A DNA stretch of 60,330 bases from Rhodococcus sp. 14-2470-1b (GCF_002259415.1 NZ_NPFY01000038.1:1-60330), one strand, 5' to 3'. Counted from the first letter of the stretch, positions 34,000-42,628 are shown. Made by a program: numbers and translations. Notes: a model not told the origin generated them from the letters alone.

Positions 34000-34660
34000 G
34001 ACCAGGGATCGACCCAAGCAGATCCGATGTACGTTCGAGATTCTCGGTCAGCAGGCCGAGGTGTCTATGTGCCAGCGCTGCAGCTCAACAACCGAACCCG
34101 GTTGTTGAGCTCGACTAACGGCCACGACGGCACCGGCCACGACGGCACCGGCCGTGCAACGGGTCGGATTGGACACCTGTGTTCGCGTATCAAGCCCGGT
34201 ATTCCCGATCCGCCGACCACCGCGATCTTCTCAACACGGGTACGTGGCACACGGCGTCACCAAGACGCTGAACATTTCGCCGAACACAGCATTGTCGTCG
34301 AACTCAGAGCGGGCACCAGGCTCGGAACCGAGGTTCATTGCCACGCCGCATCGACACGCAGTCGACTAGACCACACTCGAACATGAACTGCGCCACCCAA
34401 TTTAACCCCACTGCAGTAGGTCGAGAGTGAATCGGGATACTTCGAATCGAACGCATAGAACGTCTGGCGCACAAGCGCACTCAACATACCGGTGACGAGC
34501 TACGTCAAAGTCAAAGACTCCAAGGGAACACACACGACGTGTCGAGGGCAATCATGTTCACTGGTAGATCGAGGACTTTTCGATCACAGAAGCTGTTCTA
34601 TATGGTGGTTGTACGCGTAGCTCGGCGGGATGAATGCTACTGACCGGCGCTCCCGTGTGG
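34000..34660. other. Non-coding stretch between the fluoride operon and the right transposon end
   Basis: No gene is supported here. It contains the hairpin at 34082-34111 and a 15-bp tandem duplication of GGCCACGACGGCACC (34120-34149). Base composition is less GC-biased than the flanking genes, suggesting decayed or spacer DNA. Confidence 0.5.
34082..34111. repeat. 13-bp perfect inverted repeat (hairpin)
   Basis: AGCTCAACAACCG and CGGTTGTTGAGCT around AACC. No T-tract and no adjacent gene end; it could be an orphan terminator or recombination site. Confidence 0.6.
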
Positions 34661-34666
34661 TGGGTA

Positions 34667-34713
34667 AGTGCAGTCGTCTTCTGAACTAGTGCAGTCGTCT
34701 TCTGAAACTGACA
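34667..34713 (+). repeat. Right end of the Tn402-family transposon
   Basis: Two identical 19-bp repeats, AGTGCAGTCGTCTTCTGAA, at 34667-34685 and 34688-34706, then the terminal ACTGACA (34707-34713). The outer 26 bp are the inverted repeat of the left end with one mismatch. Confidence 0.85.
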
Positions 34714-34801
34714 GACGCTCCGACCAGCCTGTCGGTGTCCTGATAGATAGTGTTGCAAGAAATTCCGAGATGATCGCAGGTTTCGAGACGGAGGGCTCCA
34801 G

Positions 34802-35422
34802 GTGGACGAAAACTTGGTCGGGTACGCCCGATGCTCTACACGAGGCCAGGATCTACGTGCGCAGCGCACAGCCCTCCGCAAGCTCGGCGTCGACGCCGGC
34901 AACATCTACACCGACCGCGGATACACCGGACGCAACCGTGAACGGCCCGGCCTAACCGAAGCTCTCGCAGCAGTGGGGGAGGGCGACACCCTTGTGGTCA
35001 CCAAACTCGACAGACTCGGTCGATCGGTCACGGACCTCAACGCCATCGTCACCGAACTCGACGCCAAAGGCGCACGGTTGATCTACGGCGGCCAGGTCTA
35101 CAGCCCCGGCGATCCATCGAGCAAGATGTTCTTCACCGTCCTCGGCGCTATGGCCGAGTTTGAGGCCGACCTGACACGCGCACGTACCCGCGAGGGCGTA
35201 GCGATCGCCAAAGAGCAGGGCCGGATGACCGGCCGCAAGCCCAAACTCACTGCGCTGCAACACGAACGCATACTCGAAGATTACGAATCCGGGAAGTACG
35301 GTGCCGTGAAACTCATGGAGCTGTACGGCCTGAGCCGATCAGCCGTCTACGCAGCCCTCATTCGGGCCCGCGAGCAACGCGACGGAGCACCCACACCCCG
35401 CGCCACAACCGCCAGGAGCTGA
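34802..35422 (+). CDS. Serine recombinase (resolvase/invertase family)
   Basis: 206-aa small serine recombinase. Catalytic Ser12 lies in VGYARCSTRGQD, and the arginine motif is in KLDRLGRSVTDL; GAMAEFEADLTRARTREG is the long E-helix. The C-terminal Hin-type helix-turn-helix is VKLMELYGLSRSAVYAALI. The GTG at 34802 is the first start. It lies outside the Tn402-type element, 88 bp beyond the right end, so its res site was probably the insertion target. It may resolve plasmid multimers or belong to an older transposon. Confidence 0.92.
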   Translation: MDENLVGYARCSTRGQDLRAQRTALRKLGVDAGNIYTDRGYTGRNRERPGLTEALAAVGEGDTLVVTKLDRLGRSVTDLNAIVTELDAKGARLIYGGQVYSPGDPSSKMFFTVLGAMAEFEADLTRARTREGVAIAKEQGRMTGRKPKLTALQHERILEDYESGKYGAVKLMELYGLSRSAVYAALIRAREQRDGAPTPRATTARS

Positions 35423-35428
35423 CACACA

Positions 35429-35509
35429 ATGAGCACCCACGCCAATCGCCACACCACCGACACGACCGGTGGCGCTCAGTTCGGCCTTGCCGCCGAGGCG
35501 ACTTCATGA
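35429..35509 (+). CDS. 26-aa leader-like peptide
   Basis: Starts 6 bp after the resolvase stop and ends with TGA overlapping the ATG of the next small gene (ATGA). AGGAG is at 35412-35416. It may only serve to couple translation. Confidence 0.35.
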   Translation: MSTHANRHTTDTTGGAQFGLAAEATS

Positions 35510-35682
35510 CCGCCGAACGGGTGGTCGCACAGTGCGCCTGGTGCGACCAGTGGCACTCCGAGACTCCAGCGAATTCGGTGCCGGCCGATCCGGTCTATCA
35601 CGACGAGTGCCGCCCAGCCGGCGTGCACGGCTGGACCGCCGCCGATGCCAAGGCTGCTGGCCCTGCTCGGCCCAGGCGGTAG
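35506..35682 (+). CDS. 58-aa protein with a probable zinc-binding knuckle
   Basis: The sequence has CAWCDQWH near residues 10-17 and YHDEC near 33-37, a CxxC...H...C pattern typical of small zinc-binding plasmid proteins. It is coupled to the 26-codon frame upstream. No family is recognised and the tail is basic. Confidence 0.5.
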   Translation: MTAERVVAQCAWCDQWHSETPANSVPADPVYHDECRPAGVHGWTAADAKAAGPARPRR

Positions 35683-35880
35683 ACCCCACCCGCCGAAGCG
35701 GTTGTAATGCAATGACTTCGGCCGCGACGTCCATTTCCCCGACCGCGCAACAGAAGCGCAGAGATCTGCGATCTCCTCGCGCACCTGTGGCCACACCGAA
35801 TTACATCATCCGACCGCGAAGGCCCCGACAGTGCTCCAACACCGCCGGGGCCGGTCGATCACAGAACGGACCTGCGATCA

Positions 35881-36822
35881 ATGAACAACGCTAATACCCC
35901 CGACCACGACCCCACCAGCGAGGACACCCTCGACATCCACCCCCGCGTCCTGACCGGTGCCCTGATCACCGGCCTGGCCATCGCCATCGTCGTCGGCGCA
36001 GCATCCTTCAAGCTCTCCTTCTCCACCCTGCTCGACCTCGCCGTCATGGCCGGCATCCACCCGGCCGATGCCTGGGTCATCCCCGTCGCTCTCGACGGCC
36101 CGATCCTCGCCGCCGCCGTCATCCGGATCGCCCTCTCTCAACACACCGACGCCGCCACCAAAAGAGGCCGGCGACTCGTCGTGGCAGTGCTGACCGTCTC
36201 GGCGATCCTGTCCATCGCAGGCAACGCCTATCACGCCGTCCTGACCGCAACCGTCCTCAACGCCGCCGTCGCAGCGGCAATAGCAGCATTAGCGCCCGCG
36301 ATGGTCCTCACGATGAGCGAGATCGTCGCTGTCGTGCTCCGCGCACCCCGCCGCCGTGCCGCAACCACGATCGAGACCCCCCAATCCTTCGATACGGCCA
36401 CCGAGACAGTTCGCATCGAATACCCAATCGATCGCGTGGAGAGCGAACAGTACAGCGCAACAGCAGGATCGGCGCTCGCCGGGATAGACGAGGACCTCGA
36501 TAACGGCCTGCTCAAGCCCGCCGTGTGGACCAGCGTCGACCTCTACCTCGCGCACCCCGACTGGTCGTTGAGTGACATCGCCCGCCACCTCGAGCTGCAC
36601 ACCTCGACCGTCTCTCGACACATCAAGACCTGGACACAGGTCCAGCAGAACATCGCCAGCGAACGCAGCACCGCAACCCCCCTCGCAGCCAACCACACGC
36701 ACACCACCGACCCCGGCCAAGACCAGAGCCCAGGCATCGATGAAGCGGGCACGGACGACCGAGTCGACGACGAGTACGCCCCGATGGACACCGGTCGTGA
36801 CTTCGTAGGTTCAAGTCGCTGA
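35881..36822 (+). CDS. DUF2637 membrane protein with C-terminal helix-turn-helix
   Basis: 313 aa. Residues 25-145 form the DUF2637 region with four helices (VLTGALITGLAIAIVVGAAS; ADAWVIPVALDGPILAAAV with the conserved DGP). A cytoplasmic tail contains a helix-turn-helix, WSLSDIARHLELHTSTVSRHIKTW, near 223-246. DUF2637 proteins are typical of actinomycete plasmids and conjugative elements. The C-terminal DNA-binding part suggests membrane-tethered regulation or DNA attachment; the role is not known. Confidence 0.85.
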   Translation: MNNANTPDHDPTSEDTLDIHPRVLTGALITGLAIAIVVGAASFKLSFSTLLDLAVMAGIHPADAWVIPVALDGPILAAAVIRIALSQHTDAATKRGRRLVVAVLTVSAILSIAGNAYHAVLTATVLNAAVAAAIAALAPAMVLTMSEIVAVVLRAPRRRAATTIETPQSFDTATETVRIEYPIDRVESEQYSATAGSALAGIDEDLDNGLLKPAVWTSVDLYLAHPDWSLSDIARHLELHTSTVSRHIKTWTQVQQNIASERSTATPLAANHTHTTDPGQDQSPGIDEAGTDDRVDDEYAPMDTGRDFVGSSR

Positions 36823-36991
36823 CCGAGAATCGAGCCACTGCGACGCGCTCACTTCTGCTGGCGAAGTTGAGACCTATTCCACTCGATACGGTTGCACCGA
36901 GTCCTCAGTGCCGCCGGTCACTTCAGCGTTGTCGTTCGGTAGGGTCCTCGCGAGTCCGGTGACGTTCCGGCGAAGATCTTGGAGCTGACGC

Positions 36992-37753
36992 ATGACAACG
37001 GACACCGAAATCACTTATGAGACTAAGACGGTCCGCGCGGTTCGCGGCATGGAGTCGCGGACCATCGAAAAGTGGGAAAGTGAAGGCTGGGAGGTTGTCT
37101 CTCAGGTACCCGCGAAGATCCGGACGGAGATCACGTTCCGACGCCCGGCACCCAAGTCTCGTCGGGGCCTTTTGATTGTCGGTGGCGGCGTGTTTGCGCT
37201 TGCGCTCGCGGTCATCTTCACCATCGGCATTATCGGCGAAAGAGATACCGGCCCTGCGGAAACTGCCAGTCCTGCGCCCAGTGAGGTAGCGGCCCCGAAC
37301 GAGCAACCGTCCCCGGAATCGATGGCCACGGCGACGCCTACACCATCGCCGTTGCCTGACGACGTTGTTCTCACGTCGGAGAACAGTCCGGAGTTCGCGG
37401 CCCTGCTCGCATTGACCGACACTTGCTCGCCTGACATCGCAGCGTTCGCTGCGGCTCATCGAGGTCAGACAATCTCGTTCCCGGGCAGCATCGTCGCGAT
37501 GGGACCTCACGAGGGCGCGAGTACCAGATACGACATCCTCATCAACGCCGGCGACTTCAGCGAAACCTTCTCGCAGCCCGGGCCAAGTTTCCAGTTCCGT
37601 GATGAGAACACCAGCTACGACCTCAACTGGATCGGCTCGGCGCCAGACACTATTGGCGTCGGAACGAACCTTGGCGTCACGGCGGAGGTCGACCGCTACG
37701 TGGAGCAGCAGTGCCTGTTCCTTCTCGATCCGGTTACCACTGCCGTCCGCTAA
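36992..37753 (+). CDS. DUF4839-type exported protein with one membrane helix
   Basis: 253 aa. Cytoplasmic N-terminal part (residues 1-50) with VRGMESRTIEKWESEGWEVV, one helix near 58-78 (GLLIVGGGVFALALAVIF), a Pro/Ala/Thr-rich linker, and an extracellular domain from about 120 that matches DUF4839 proteins (FPGSIVAMGPHEGASTRYDI, then VTAEVDRYVEQQCLFLL). Function unknown. Confidence 0.72.
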   Translation: MTTDTEITYETKTVRAVRGMESRTIEKWESEGWEVVSQVPAKIRTEITFRRPAPKSRRGLLIVGGGVFALALAVIFTIGIIGERDTGPAETASPAPSEVAAPNEQPSPESMATATPTPSPLPDDVVLTSENSPEFAALLALTDTCSPDIAAFAAAHRGQTISFPGSIVAMGPHEGASTRYDILINAGDFSETFSQPGPSFQFRDENTSYDLNWIGSAPDTIGVGTNLGVTAEVDRYVEQQCLFLLDPVTTAVR

Positions 37754-37927
37754 CTCGAACTCGAACCAAAGATCAGAGAGTCTTGCCTGCGCAGAACAGG
37801 ATCCCGGCACACATGCCCGCAGCGCACGCACGGCCTGGCTTTGATCTCGCGCAGTCGTTTCGTGAGCAAATCGGGAGGCCGGTTGGTGTAGGGCAGAGGA
37901 GAAAACCGGCCGACGAGGCCGATTACG

Positions 37928-38299
37928 TCAGTGTGTAGCGTTGAACGCTTCTTCGATCGCAGCGGGAATGCGGCCGCGATCGTTGATTTCGTAACCATTG
38001 TCTGCGGCCCATTGCCGGATCGCTCTGGTCTGAGCCGGATCACGTGTGGCCCCGCTGTTCGAGGGTGCAGCAGATGGAGGCGTGGAGGTGGGGGAGTGTC
38101 GACGCTTACGCCCGCCGACCCGGGTTGCGTGCTCGATGTAGTAGCCGATCTTCCGGTGAAACTCGCTGGCGTTCTTCGCCTTAAGGTCAACGAGGTAGTC
38201 GACACCATTGACGGAGAATTCGATCGTCTCGCCTGATTCGTCGTCGATGACCGAGCCGTCGATATCGTCGACCAATTGAGTGAATACTTTTTTCGCCAC
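37928..38299 (-). CDS. lsr2: Lsr2-family nucleoid protein
   Basis: H-NS-like protein that silences AT-rich, foreign DNA in actinobacteria. N-terminal dimerisation domain: MAKKVFTQLVDDIDGSVID and VDYLVDLKAKNASEFHRKI. The C-terminal DNA-binding domain has IRQWAADNGYEINDRGRIP (RGR AT-hook-like loop). 123 aa, standard length. As a copy on a mobile element it may limit the cost of carriage or silence the lower-GC genes nearby. Confidence 0.94.
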   Translation of the reverse strand: MAKKVFTQLVDDIDGSVIDDESGETIEFSVNGVDYLVDLKAKNASEFHRKIGYYIEHATRVGGRKRRHSPTSTPPSAAPSNSGATRDPAQTRAIRQWAADNGYEINDRGRIPAAIEEAFNATH

Positions 38300-38450
38300 G
38301 GTTCGATGCGGCCTCTCTCGAATGGAAACACATTGCTGTCGATGACCACCCTAACCGGACCGAATTCGCAGGCAGATGAACCGGATGAGGAAATTTGGAA
38401 TAGGCACTTCCTCCGTGTCGACCACAGCACCGCTACTCGGCCATATTTCG

Positions 38451-38469
38451 TCTAGTCGACTTGACTAGA
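38451..38469. promoter_or_regulatory. Palindromic operator upstream of hicAB
   Basis: TCTAGTC and GACTAGA around GACTT, 28 bp before the hicA ATG, with an extra half-site CTAGACT at 38483-38489. HicB antitoxins repress their own promoter by binding such repeats. Confidence 0.6.
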
Positions 38470-38496
38470 AAGTGTCCAATAAACTAGACTAAAGTC

Positions 38497-38697
38497 ATGG
38501 TTACCGAGCAGCCCACGCGGAAAGTGGTCAAGGCCCTCAAGGCGGCTGGGTTCACTTCGGTCCGCACGGTCGGCTCGCACAGTACGTGGGTCTCGGCCGA
38601 TGGCGCAGTCAAAGTGACTGTGCCCGATGGGCACCGGACGATCTCGCCCGGCGTCTACCGCAAGATCCTCGCAGCCATGAAGGAGGCGCAGCAGTGA
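38497..38697 (+). CDS. hicA: HicA-family mRNA interferase toxin
   Basis: 66-aa double-stranded-RNA-binding-fold toxin. The catalytic histidine lies in VRTVGSHSTWVS (GSHxxW), and the expected PDGHRTISPGVYRKIL C-terminal helix is present. Its stop overlaps the antitoxin GTG (GTGA), so the two are co-translated. It probably stabilises the plasmid or island. Confidence 0.92.
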   Translation: MVTEQPTRKVVKALKAAGFTSVRTVGSHSTWVSADGAVKVTVPDGHRTISPGVYRKILAAMKEAQQ

Positions 38698-39080
38698 ACA
38701 AGACCTACACGGTGTCGGTCACCCGAGATGGCAAGTGGTGGATGATCGCTGTCCCCGAACTCGACGCCCTCACTCAGGCCCGTCGCATCGACGATGTCCC
38801 CACCGCGGCGAAAGAACTGATCGCCCTCGAAACCGGAGTCGCCCTCGCCGATGTCGAGATCGAGCAGCACATCGAACTCGAACCCGGGGGAGAGGATCTC
38901 GCGGTCCGCATTGCCGAGATTGCGACACAGCGAGCACGTCTGGCCGAGGACGAAGCCCGCGTCAAAGCCAGCACCGAGGCCTTCGCGAAGAAGCTCGCCA
39001 CCGCTCAGGTACCCGTCCGAGATATCGGATCGCTACTCGGCGTGACCTTTCAGCGCGCCAGCCAACTCGTCAACAGCTGA
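38694..39080 (+). CDS. hicB: HicB-family antitoxin
   Basis: 128 aa from a GTG overlapping hicA. The N-terminal partial RNase H-like domain reads YTVSVTRDGKWWMIAVPELD ... LTQARRIDDVPTAAKELIAL, and a C-terminal helix-turn-helix (VPVRDIGSLLGVTFQRASQL) binds DNA. The toxin-first order is normal for hicAB. Confidence 0.9.
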   Translation: MNKTYTVSVTRDGKWWMIAVPELDALTQARRIDDVPTAAKELIALETGVALADVEIEQHIELEPGGEDLAVRIAEIATQRARLAEDEARVKASTEAFAKKLATAQVPVRDIGSLLGVTFQRASQLVNS

Positions 39081-39121
39081 CCACCCGACCGTGCAGGCAC
39101 GGCGAACGAGATACTGATCCC

Positions 39122-39274
39122 ATGACCAGCGACCGCAGTTTCGATCCGAATCCCGATCACGGACAGGCCGGATGGGTGACGCTCCCCAGCGGACAGCGGG
39201 CCTACCGCTACGACGGCTCTGACGACCTGATCTATGACACGGGAACCGCGCCCGACGCCGCCGCGTCGAACTAG
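39122..39274 (+). CDS. 50-aa hypothetical protein
   Basis: Small acidic protein with TLPSGQRAYRYDGSDDLIYDTG; no family recognised. It lies between hicB and another small frame that starts 2 bp after its stop, with codon use like its neighbours. Confidence 0.5.
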   Translation: MTSDRSFDPNPDHGQAGWVTLPSGQRAYRYDGSDDLIYDTGTAPDAAASN

Positions 39275-39276
39275 AC

Positions 39277-39477
39277 ATGGACCCAGAAGAACGCGCGGCC
39301 ATCATCGACGAGGGCTACGACCCCGACGACCCGATCGTGCGCGCGGACCTCGATCACGTCAGGCGTCTGCTCGCCGAACATCGCCACCTGACGGCCGACC
39401 CCGAACTCTCCCTCGACCGCCTCGTGAACGCCGCCAGGGTTCGCGAACCAGGGCCAGCTACGAACGTACGCAGGTAG
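39277..39477 (+). CDS. 66-aa hypothetical protein
   Basis: Acidic helical protein (MDPEERAAIIDEGYDPDDPIVR, then HVRRLLAEHR) with no recognised family. It ends 7 bp before the LexA box of the imuA-prime gene and is probably co-transcribed with the 50-aa gene. Confidence 0.5.
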   Translation: MDPEERAAIIDEGYDPDDPIVRADLDHVRRLLAEHRHLTADPELSLDRLVNAARVREPGPATNVRR

Positions 39478-39484
39478 TTCGACA

Positions 39485-39500
39485 TCGAACGTATGTTCGC
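39485..39500. promoter_or_regulatory. LexA (SOS) box
   Basis: TCGAAC-GTAT-GTTCGC matches the actinobacterial SOS consensus TCGAAC-N4-GTTCGA with one mismatch and lies 43 bp before the imuA-prime start. Confidence 0.75.
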
Positions 39501-39542
39501 ATAGATTGAGGGCACTGATCCGTTCGGCGAAAGGTCGCACTC

Positions 39543-40394
39543 ATGGCCGGTACCGCCGACACGATCCCCGACCTGACCAACCTGGACAAGGCTGCACAGC
39601 TCGCCGCTCTCCGCCGCAGCATGGCCGCGATCCCCGGACGCCGCGACCACGCACCAGTCGACTCCGACGACTCGCCCGCATTCGCCCCCTCGCAGCCGAA
39701 CGCGCAGGCCGCCGCGACCGACGGCGATGAGCGGGCCCTGAGCGGCCCCGTGCGCTCACGAACCCTCAAAACCCTGCCGGTACCCACGCCGCTGTCGGAA
39801 CTGCTCCCACGCGGCGCACTGGCCCGTGGAACGGCCCTGTCGATCACCGGTGCCGGATCGATTCTCGTCGGACTCGTCGCCACCGCCACCGCGGCCGGCC
39901 ACCACGTCGCCCTGATCGGTCAACCCAAGTTCGGGCTCCTCGCCGTCCACGAACACGGCGGGGACTTGTCGAAGATCGCCCTGATCGACCCCGGTCAAGC
40001 AGACCCTCTCGACGCCGCCAATATCTGCATCGATGGGATCGATCTGGTCATCAGCACCGTCCACGGTCGCGACGTACCACCGACCCGCGCACGTGCCCTG
40101 CTGGCCCGAAACCGCACTCACGCAGGGATATTCGCGATCACGGACGGTCGAATGCCCGGCCTCGATCTGACGATTTCCTCTCGGCCCATCGTCTACGGCG
40201 GCATCGAGCAAGGCAGGGGCCGCATCCGCTCGATCACACTCGAGACCACCGTCCACGGACGCGGAATCACCCAGCGCACAGGCCGCTACACCCTCACCGC
40301 ACCTACGTTCGGCGAACACGGCTTGCGCTGGACCCCTGCGGCCTCCGACGCAGTCGCCGAACATGGGCCGCACCGATTGGCGGTCGCACAATGA
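39543..40394 (+). CDS. ImuA-prime-like RecA-fold protein
   Basis: 283 aa. It resembles the mycobacterial ImuA-prime mutasome subunit: a variable N-terminus, then RTLKTLPVPTPLSELLPRGALARG, GTALSITGAGSILVGLVATA (where Walker A would be, but without the lysine) and GIDLVISTVHGRDVPPTRAR. It is SOS-controlled by its position under the LexA box. In chromosomes ImuA-prime works with ImuB and DnaE2 in error-prone repair; neither follows here, and the next frame is only 32 codons. Confidence 0.68.
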   Translation: MAGTADTIPDLTNLDKAAQLAALRRSMAAIPGRRDHAPVDSDDSPAFAPSQPNAQAAATDGDERALSGPVRSRTLKTLPVPTPLSELLPRGALARGTALSITGAGSILVGLVATATAAGHHVALIGQPKFGLLAVHEHGGDLSKIALIDPGQADPLDAANICIDGIDLVISTVHGRDVPPTRARALLARNRTHAGIFAITDGRMPGLDLTISSRPIVYGGIEQGRGRIRSITLETTVHGRGITQRTGRYTLTAPTFGEHGLRWTPAASDAVAEHGPHRLAVAQ

Positions 40395-40489
40395 CCCCCG
40401 ACCTGTACGAGAACTGGCCCGTGAGCTTCGATCCCCCCACGCGCCGCATCGTCGACCCACCTCGGAGAGTCCTGGTCAACATATTGTAG
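40391..40489 (+). pseudogene. 5' stub of the gene after imuA-prime
   Basis: Starts by ATGA overlap and runs MTPDLYENWPVSFDPPTRR, ending at a TAG just where base composition drops. It is probably the start of a partner gene cut off by insertion of the lower-GC segment. Confidence 0.45.
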
Positions 40490-40661
40490 ACGGGGTTTGC
40501 CTCTGACCACTGTGCATCCGATTAGTATCCCGCTGTTTCGGGCCATCACCAACGAGGGTTCGACACCTGCCCGAATCACGCTCGGACCATGAGCTGCCGC
40601 TGTAGCGGAGCCACCGCGGATGAGGATTTGGCCCGTCGACAGCCAAGACAGGCTAAAACGT

Positions 40662-40704
40662 CAGTGCAGTTCGGGAATAAGTCATACACCCCCGAACTGC
40701 ACTG
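40662..40704 (-). terminator. 14-bp hairpin, probable terminator for the lipoprotein operon
   Basis: CAGTGCAGTTCGGG and CCCGAACTGCACTG pair perfectly around 15 bases, 49 bp after the minus-strand lipoprotein stop, followed on that strand by ACGTTTTAG. Confidence 0.6.
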
Positions 40705-40752
40705 GTGGGACGTGAAGATCAGCTTCCGGTCCAGTCGACTGAAGTCACACAC

Positions 40753-41409
40753 CTACCTTGGTGGCACTGGCGGTTCGGAGCTGACGGGCTCCGATTCGCG
40801 GTTCGGATCGAACGGAATCTCGTTGTCGATGGCATCTCGCATTGTTGCGACCGGCGCTGGCTCATCGGTTGATCGCCGCGCAGTTCCATCGCTGACGGCA
40901 GCAACTTCCTCTGCTGACAACGTCACTTTGCCCGCGCGTGGAGCGACCGTGTACCAGTTTTCGGACGGCAAGAAGCCAGCCGACATAAGGTATGTTGCTC
41001 CCGGCTCGATCAGTGGGTCATCGTCCAGTAAGTACAACGTACCGTCGGTGCCATACCCGCCTTGCTGATTGACGAGTATTTGGCCCGCGACGTCACCCTT
41101 TAGGGTCTGAAGCACCTCAACAGAAAACTGCGTCTCGGGAAACGGCCCAACTGCCTTCGTACCGACTTGCTCAATCACTGTTCCGACGAAGACCGCGTCG
41201 GCCCAACCGGCAAGCTGCTGAGGGTCTGTCACATCGAAAGCCGAGTCCATTTCCACTGCTTGTGTGCGCGTAGTCACGCTGGCAGTCGTGCCAGCATCTC
41301 CAGGTTGCGTGCCTGCCGAAGTGCTGCAGCCAACTAATACAATGCAGGCGAATAAGCTCGCAACGCCCACCGTGCCGTACTTTGATCCTAAACTTCTGAC
41401 CTTCATCAT
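40753..41409 (-). CDS. Secreted lipoprotein next to the metalloprotease
   Basis: 218 aa from the ATG at 41409. Signal peptide with lipobox FACIVLVGC. The mature part has AGWADAVFVGTVIEQVG and QFSVEVLQTLKGDVAGQILV, a beta-rich pattern seen in small actinobacterial exported proteins. It starts 1 bp after the protease stop (TGAC-ATG), so it is co-translated and could be an inhibitor, substrate or anchoring partner. Composition is less GC-biased than in neighbouring operons. Confidence 0.68.
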   Translation of the reverse strand: MMKVRSLGSKYGTVGVASLFACIVLVGCSTSAGTQPGDAGTTASVTTRTQAVEMDSAFDVTDPQQLAGWADAVFVGTVIEQVGTKAVGPFPETQFSVEVLQTLKGDVAGQILVNQQGGYGTDGTLYLLDDDPLIEPGATYLMSAGFLPSENWYTVAPRAGKVTLSAEEVAAVSDGTARRSTDEPAPVATMRDAIDNEIPFDPNRESEPVSSEPPVPPR

Positions 41410-41410
41410 G

Positions 41411-42628
41411 TCATCCCCAGAGTTGACGGTAGGCGGCTTGATCCATGAACTGCGGCGCAAAAACCGATGAGTTTGAAATCGGATCCATCAGCTGACTTTT
41501 GCAGTTATGCGCCAAACCGAGCGCATGACCCATCTCGTGTGTCATAACGTTCCGTTGATTACTGGCGTTACCGAGCTTCGCTGTATTCATTTGAATAGTG
41601 TCCACCCCAAAGTCGGTGTTGCTGTATAGCCCGGCCCATGTGACGTCCGGACGGTTGGCGTCGGAAATTTCCACATTAGTGAGCGTCGGGTTCACAGGGT
41701 CATAGGGGGTAACCTGGACGCTCCCAAGTGCATTCCAAGCAGTGGATGCCTGCGAAATTGCGGTCGTGTATTGGGAAGATGACTGATAGGTGAGTTTGGA
41801 GAAGAGGACTGAGCTGTAGCCCAATGTCGGCGGCCTGCGTCCTGACGTCAGATACTGGCCGTTCTGGAAGTTCTGTCCGGAAGCGCCATATGACTCGTAA
41901 CCATCATTGGACGTTGTTCCATCTTGACACAGGTACTCATCACTGCTCGGGAAGCCCAAGGGTCCAAGCTCGTAGTTCTGCGCAGCCCACTGATCGCGAA
42001 TGTTACCCCAGGTGGCATAGGCAGATGTGGCTCCGAACTTGTATGTAATCGCGCCGCCCTGGAAGTTGTTGTACCGCCCGCCAGAAGCAGGGCTCTCACG
42101 TGTGACCGGGTACCCGAGTCGTCCACGTTCGTCGCTTCGCTTCTCGTACTGATACGGGCCGTTGACATACGTTCTGTACTGACGCGATGGCAAATTAAGC
42201 CACTTGTTCATGATCAAGCCGCCGATTTGACGACCTTTGTTTGGGTCGACATTCGGCGACCAGTAAATGCGATTAGTAAACCCGAATTCCTGCTACCGCC
42301 CCTCGTTGCTGTTTCCTGCGTAAAGCTCGCCACTGGTGGGTTCTCCGATACTCGAGGTGCCGCCTTGGCCGTATTGGTTAGCACCGGAAAGGAAATCGAT
42401 AAATTCGCGTTCGATGGAGCCGAATACCCACTGGTTGTTGCGAAATTGATCGGCGTTCGCAACGCCAGGTGTAGAAACTAGCAATGCAAGGGATGTAATT
42501 AACGCACCGATAAGTGACATTCTTCGAGCGACAATTTGATTTCGCGTCCGATGCTGCCTGAAGCGGACATTGATCAATGGGCTTGGATCGCCAATATGCG
42601 ACTTGAGAGGTAGCCTGCTCGGTTTCAT
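41411..42628 (-). pseudogene. LGFP-repeat zinc metalloprotease, interrupted by an amber codon
   Basis: A matrixin-like secreted protease. The signal peptide is MSLIGALITSLALLVSTPG ... ANA (start likely at the ATG at 42628). LGFP-type wall-binding repeats follow, such as YELGPLGFPSSDE. The C-terminal catalytic domain holds the zinc motif HEMGHALGLAH and the Met-turn LMDP. A TAG at 42293-42295 lies in frame between GNSNEGR and QEFGFTNRIYW, splitting the gene. Either the gene is dead, or a shorter protein without signal peptide starts at 42217. The lipoprotein gene follows. Confidence 0.8.

Larger units (their letters stand above)
16574..34713. mobile_element. Tn402/Tn5053-family transposon, 18.1 kb
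   Basis: Terminal inverted repeats agree at 25 of 26 positions, begin TGTCAG, and closely resemble the IRi/IRt of class 1 integrons. Inside the left end are tniA, tniB and tniQ in canonical order and orientation; the remainder is passenger DNA (two tyrosine recombinases, stress, metalloid and fluoride genes). The right end lies 88 bp upstream of a serine resolvase gene, matching the known preference of this family for res sites. Flanking pentamers (CAATC left, GACGC right) do not match, so a simple 5-bp target duplication is not preserved. Confidence 0.8.

Noticed and set aside
34120..34149. Possible CRISPR or satellite repeat
   Set aside because: Only two copies of a 15-bp unit in direct contact, without spacers.
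34027..34386. 119-codon frame between the fluoride operon and the transposon end
   Set aside because: No start context or domain; it runs through the hairpin and the 15-bp duplication.
16574..34713. Class 1 integron
   Set aside because: The ends resemble integron IRi/IRt, but there is no intI, attI or attC cassette array; the integrases at 20760-23023 are not of the IntI kind.
34714..34718. 5-bp target duplication of the transposon
   Set aside because: GACGC on the right does not match CAATC left of 16574, so no duplication is claimed.
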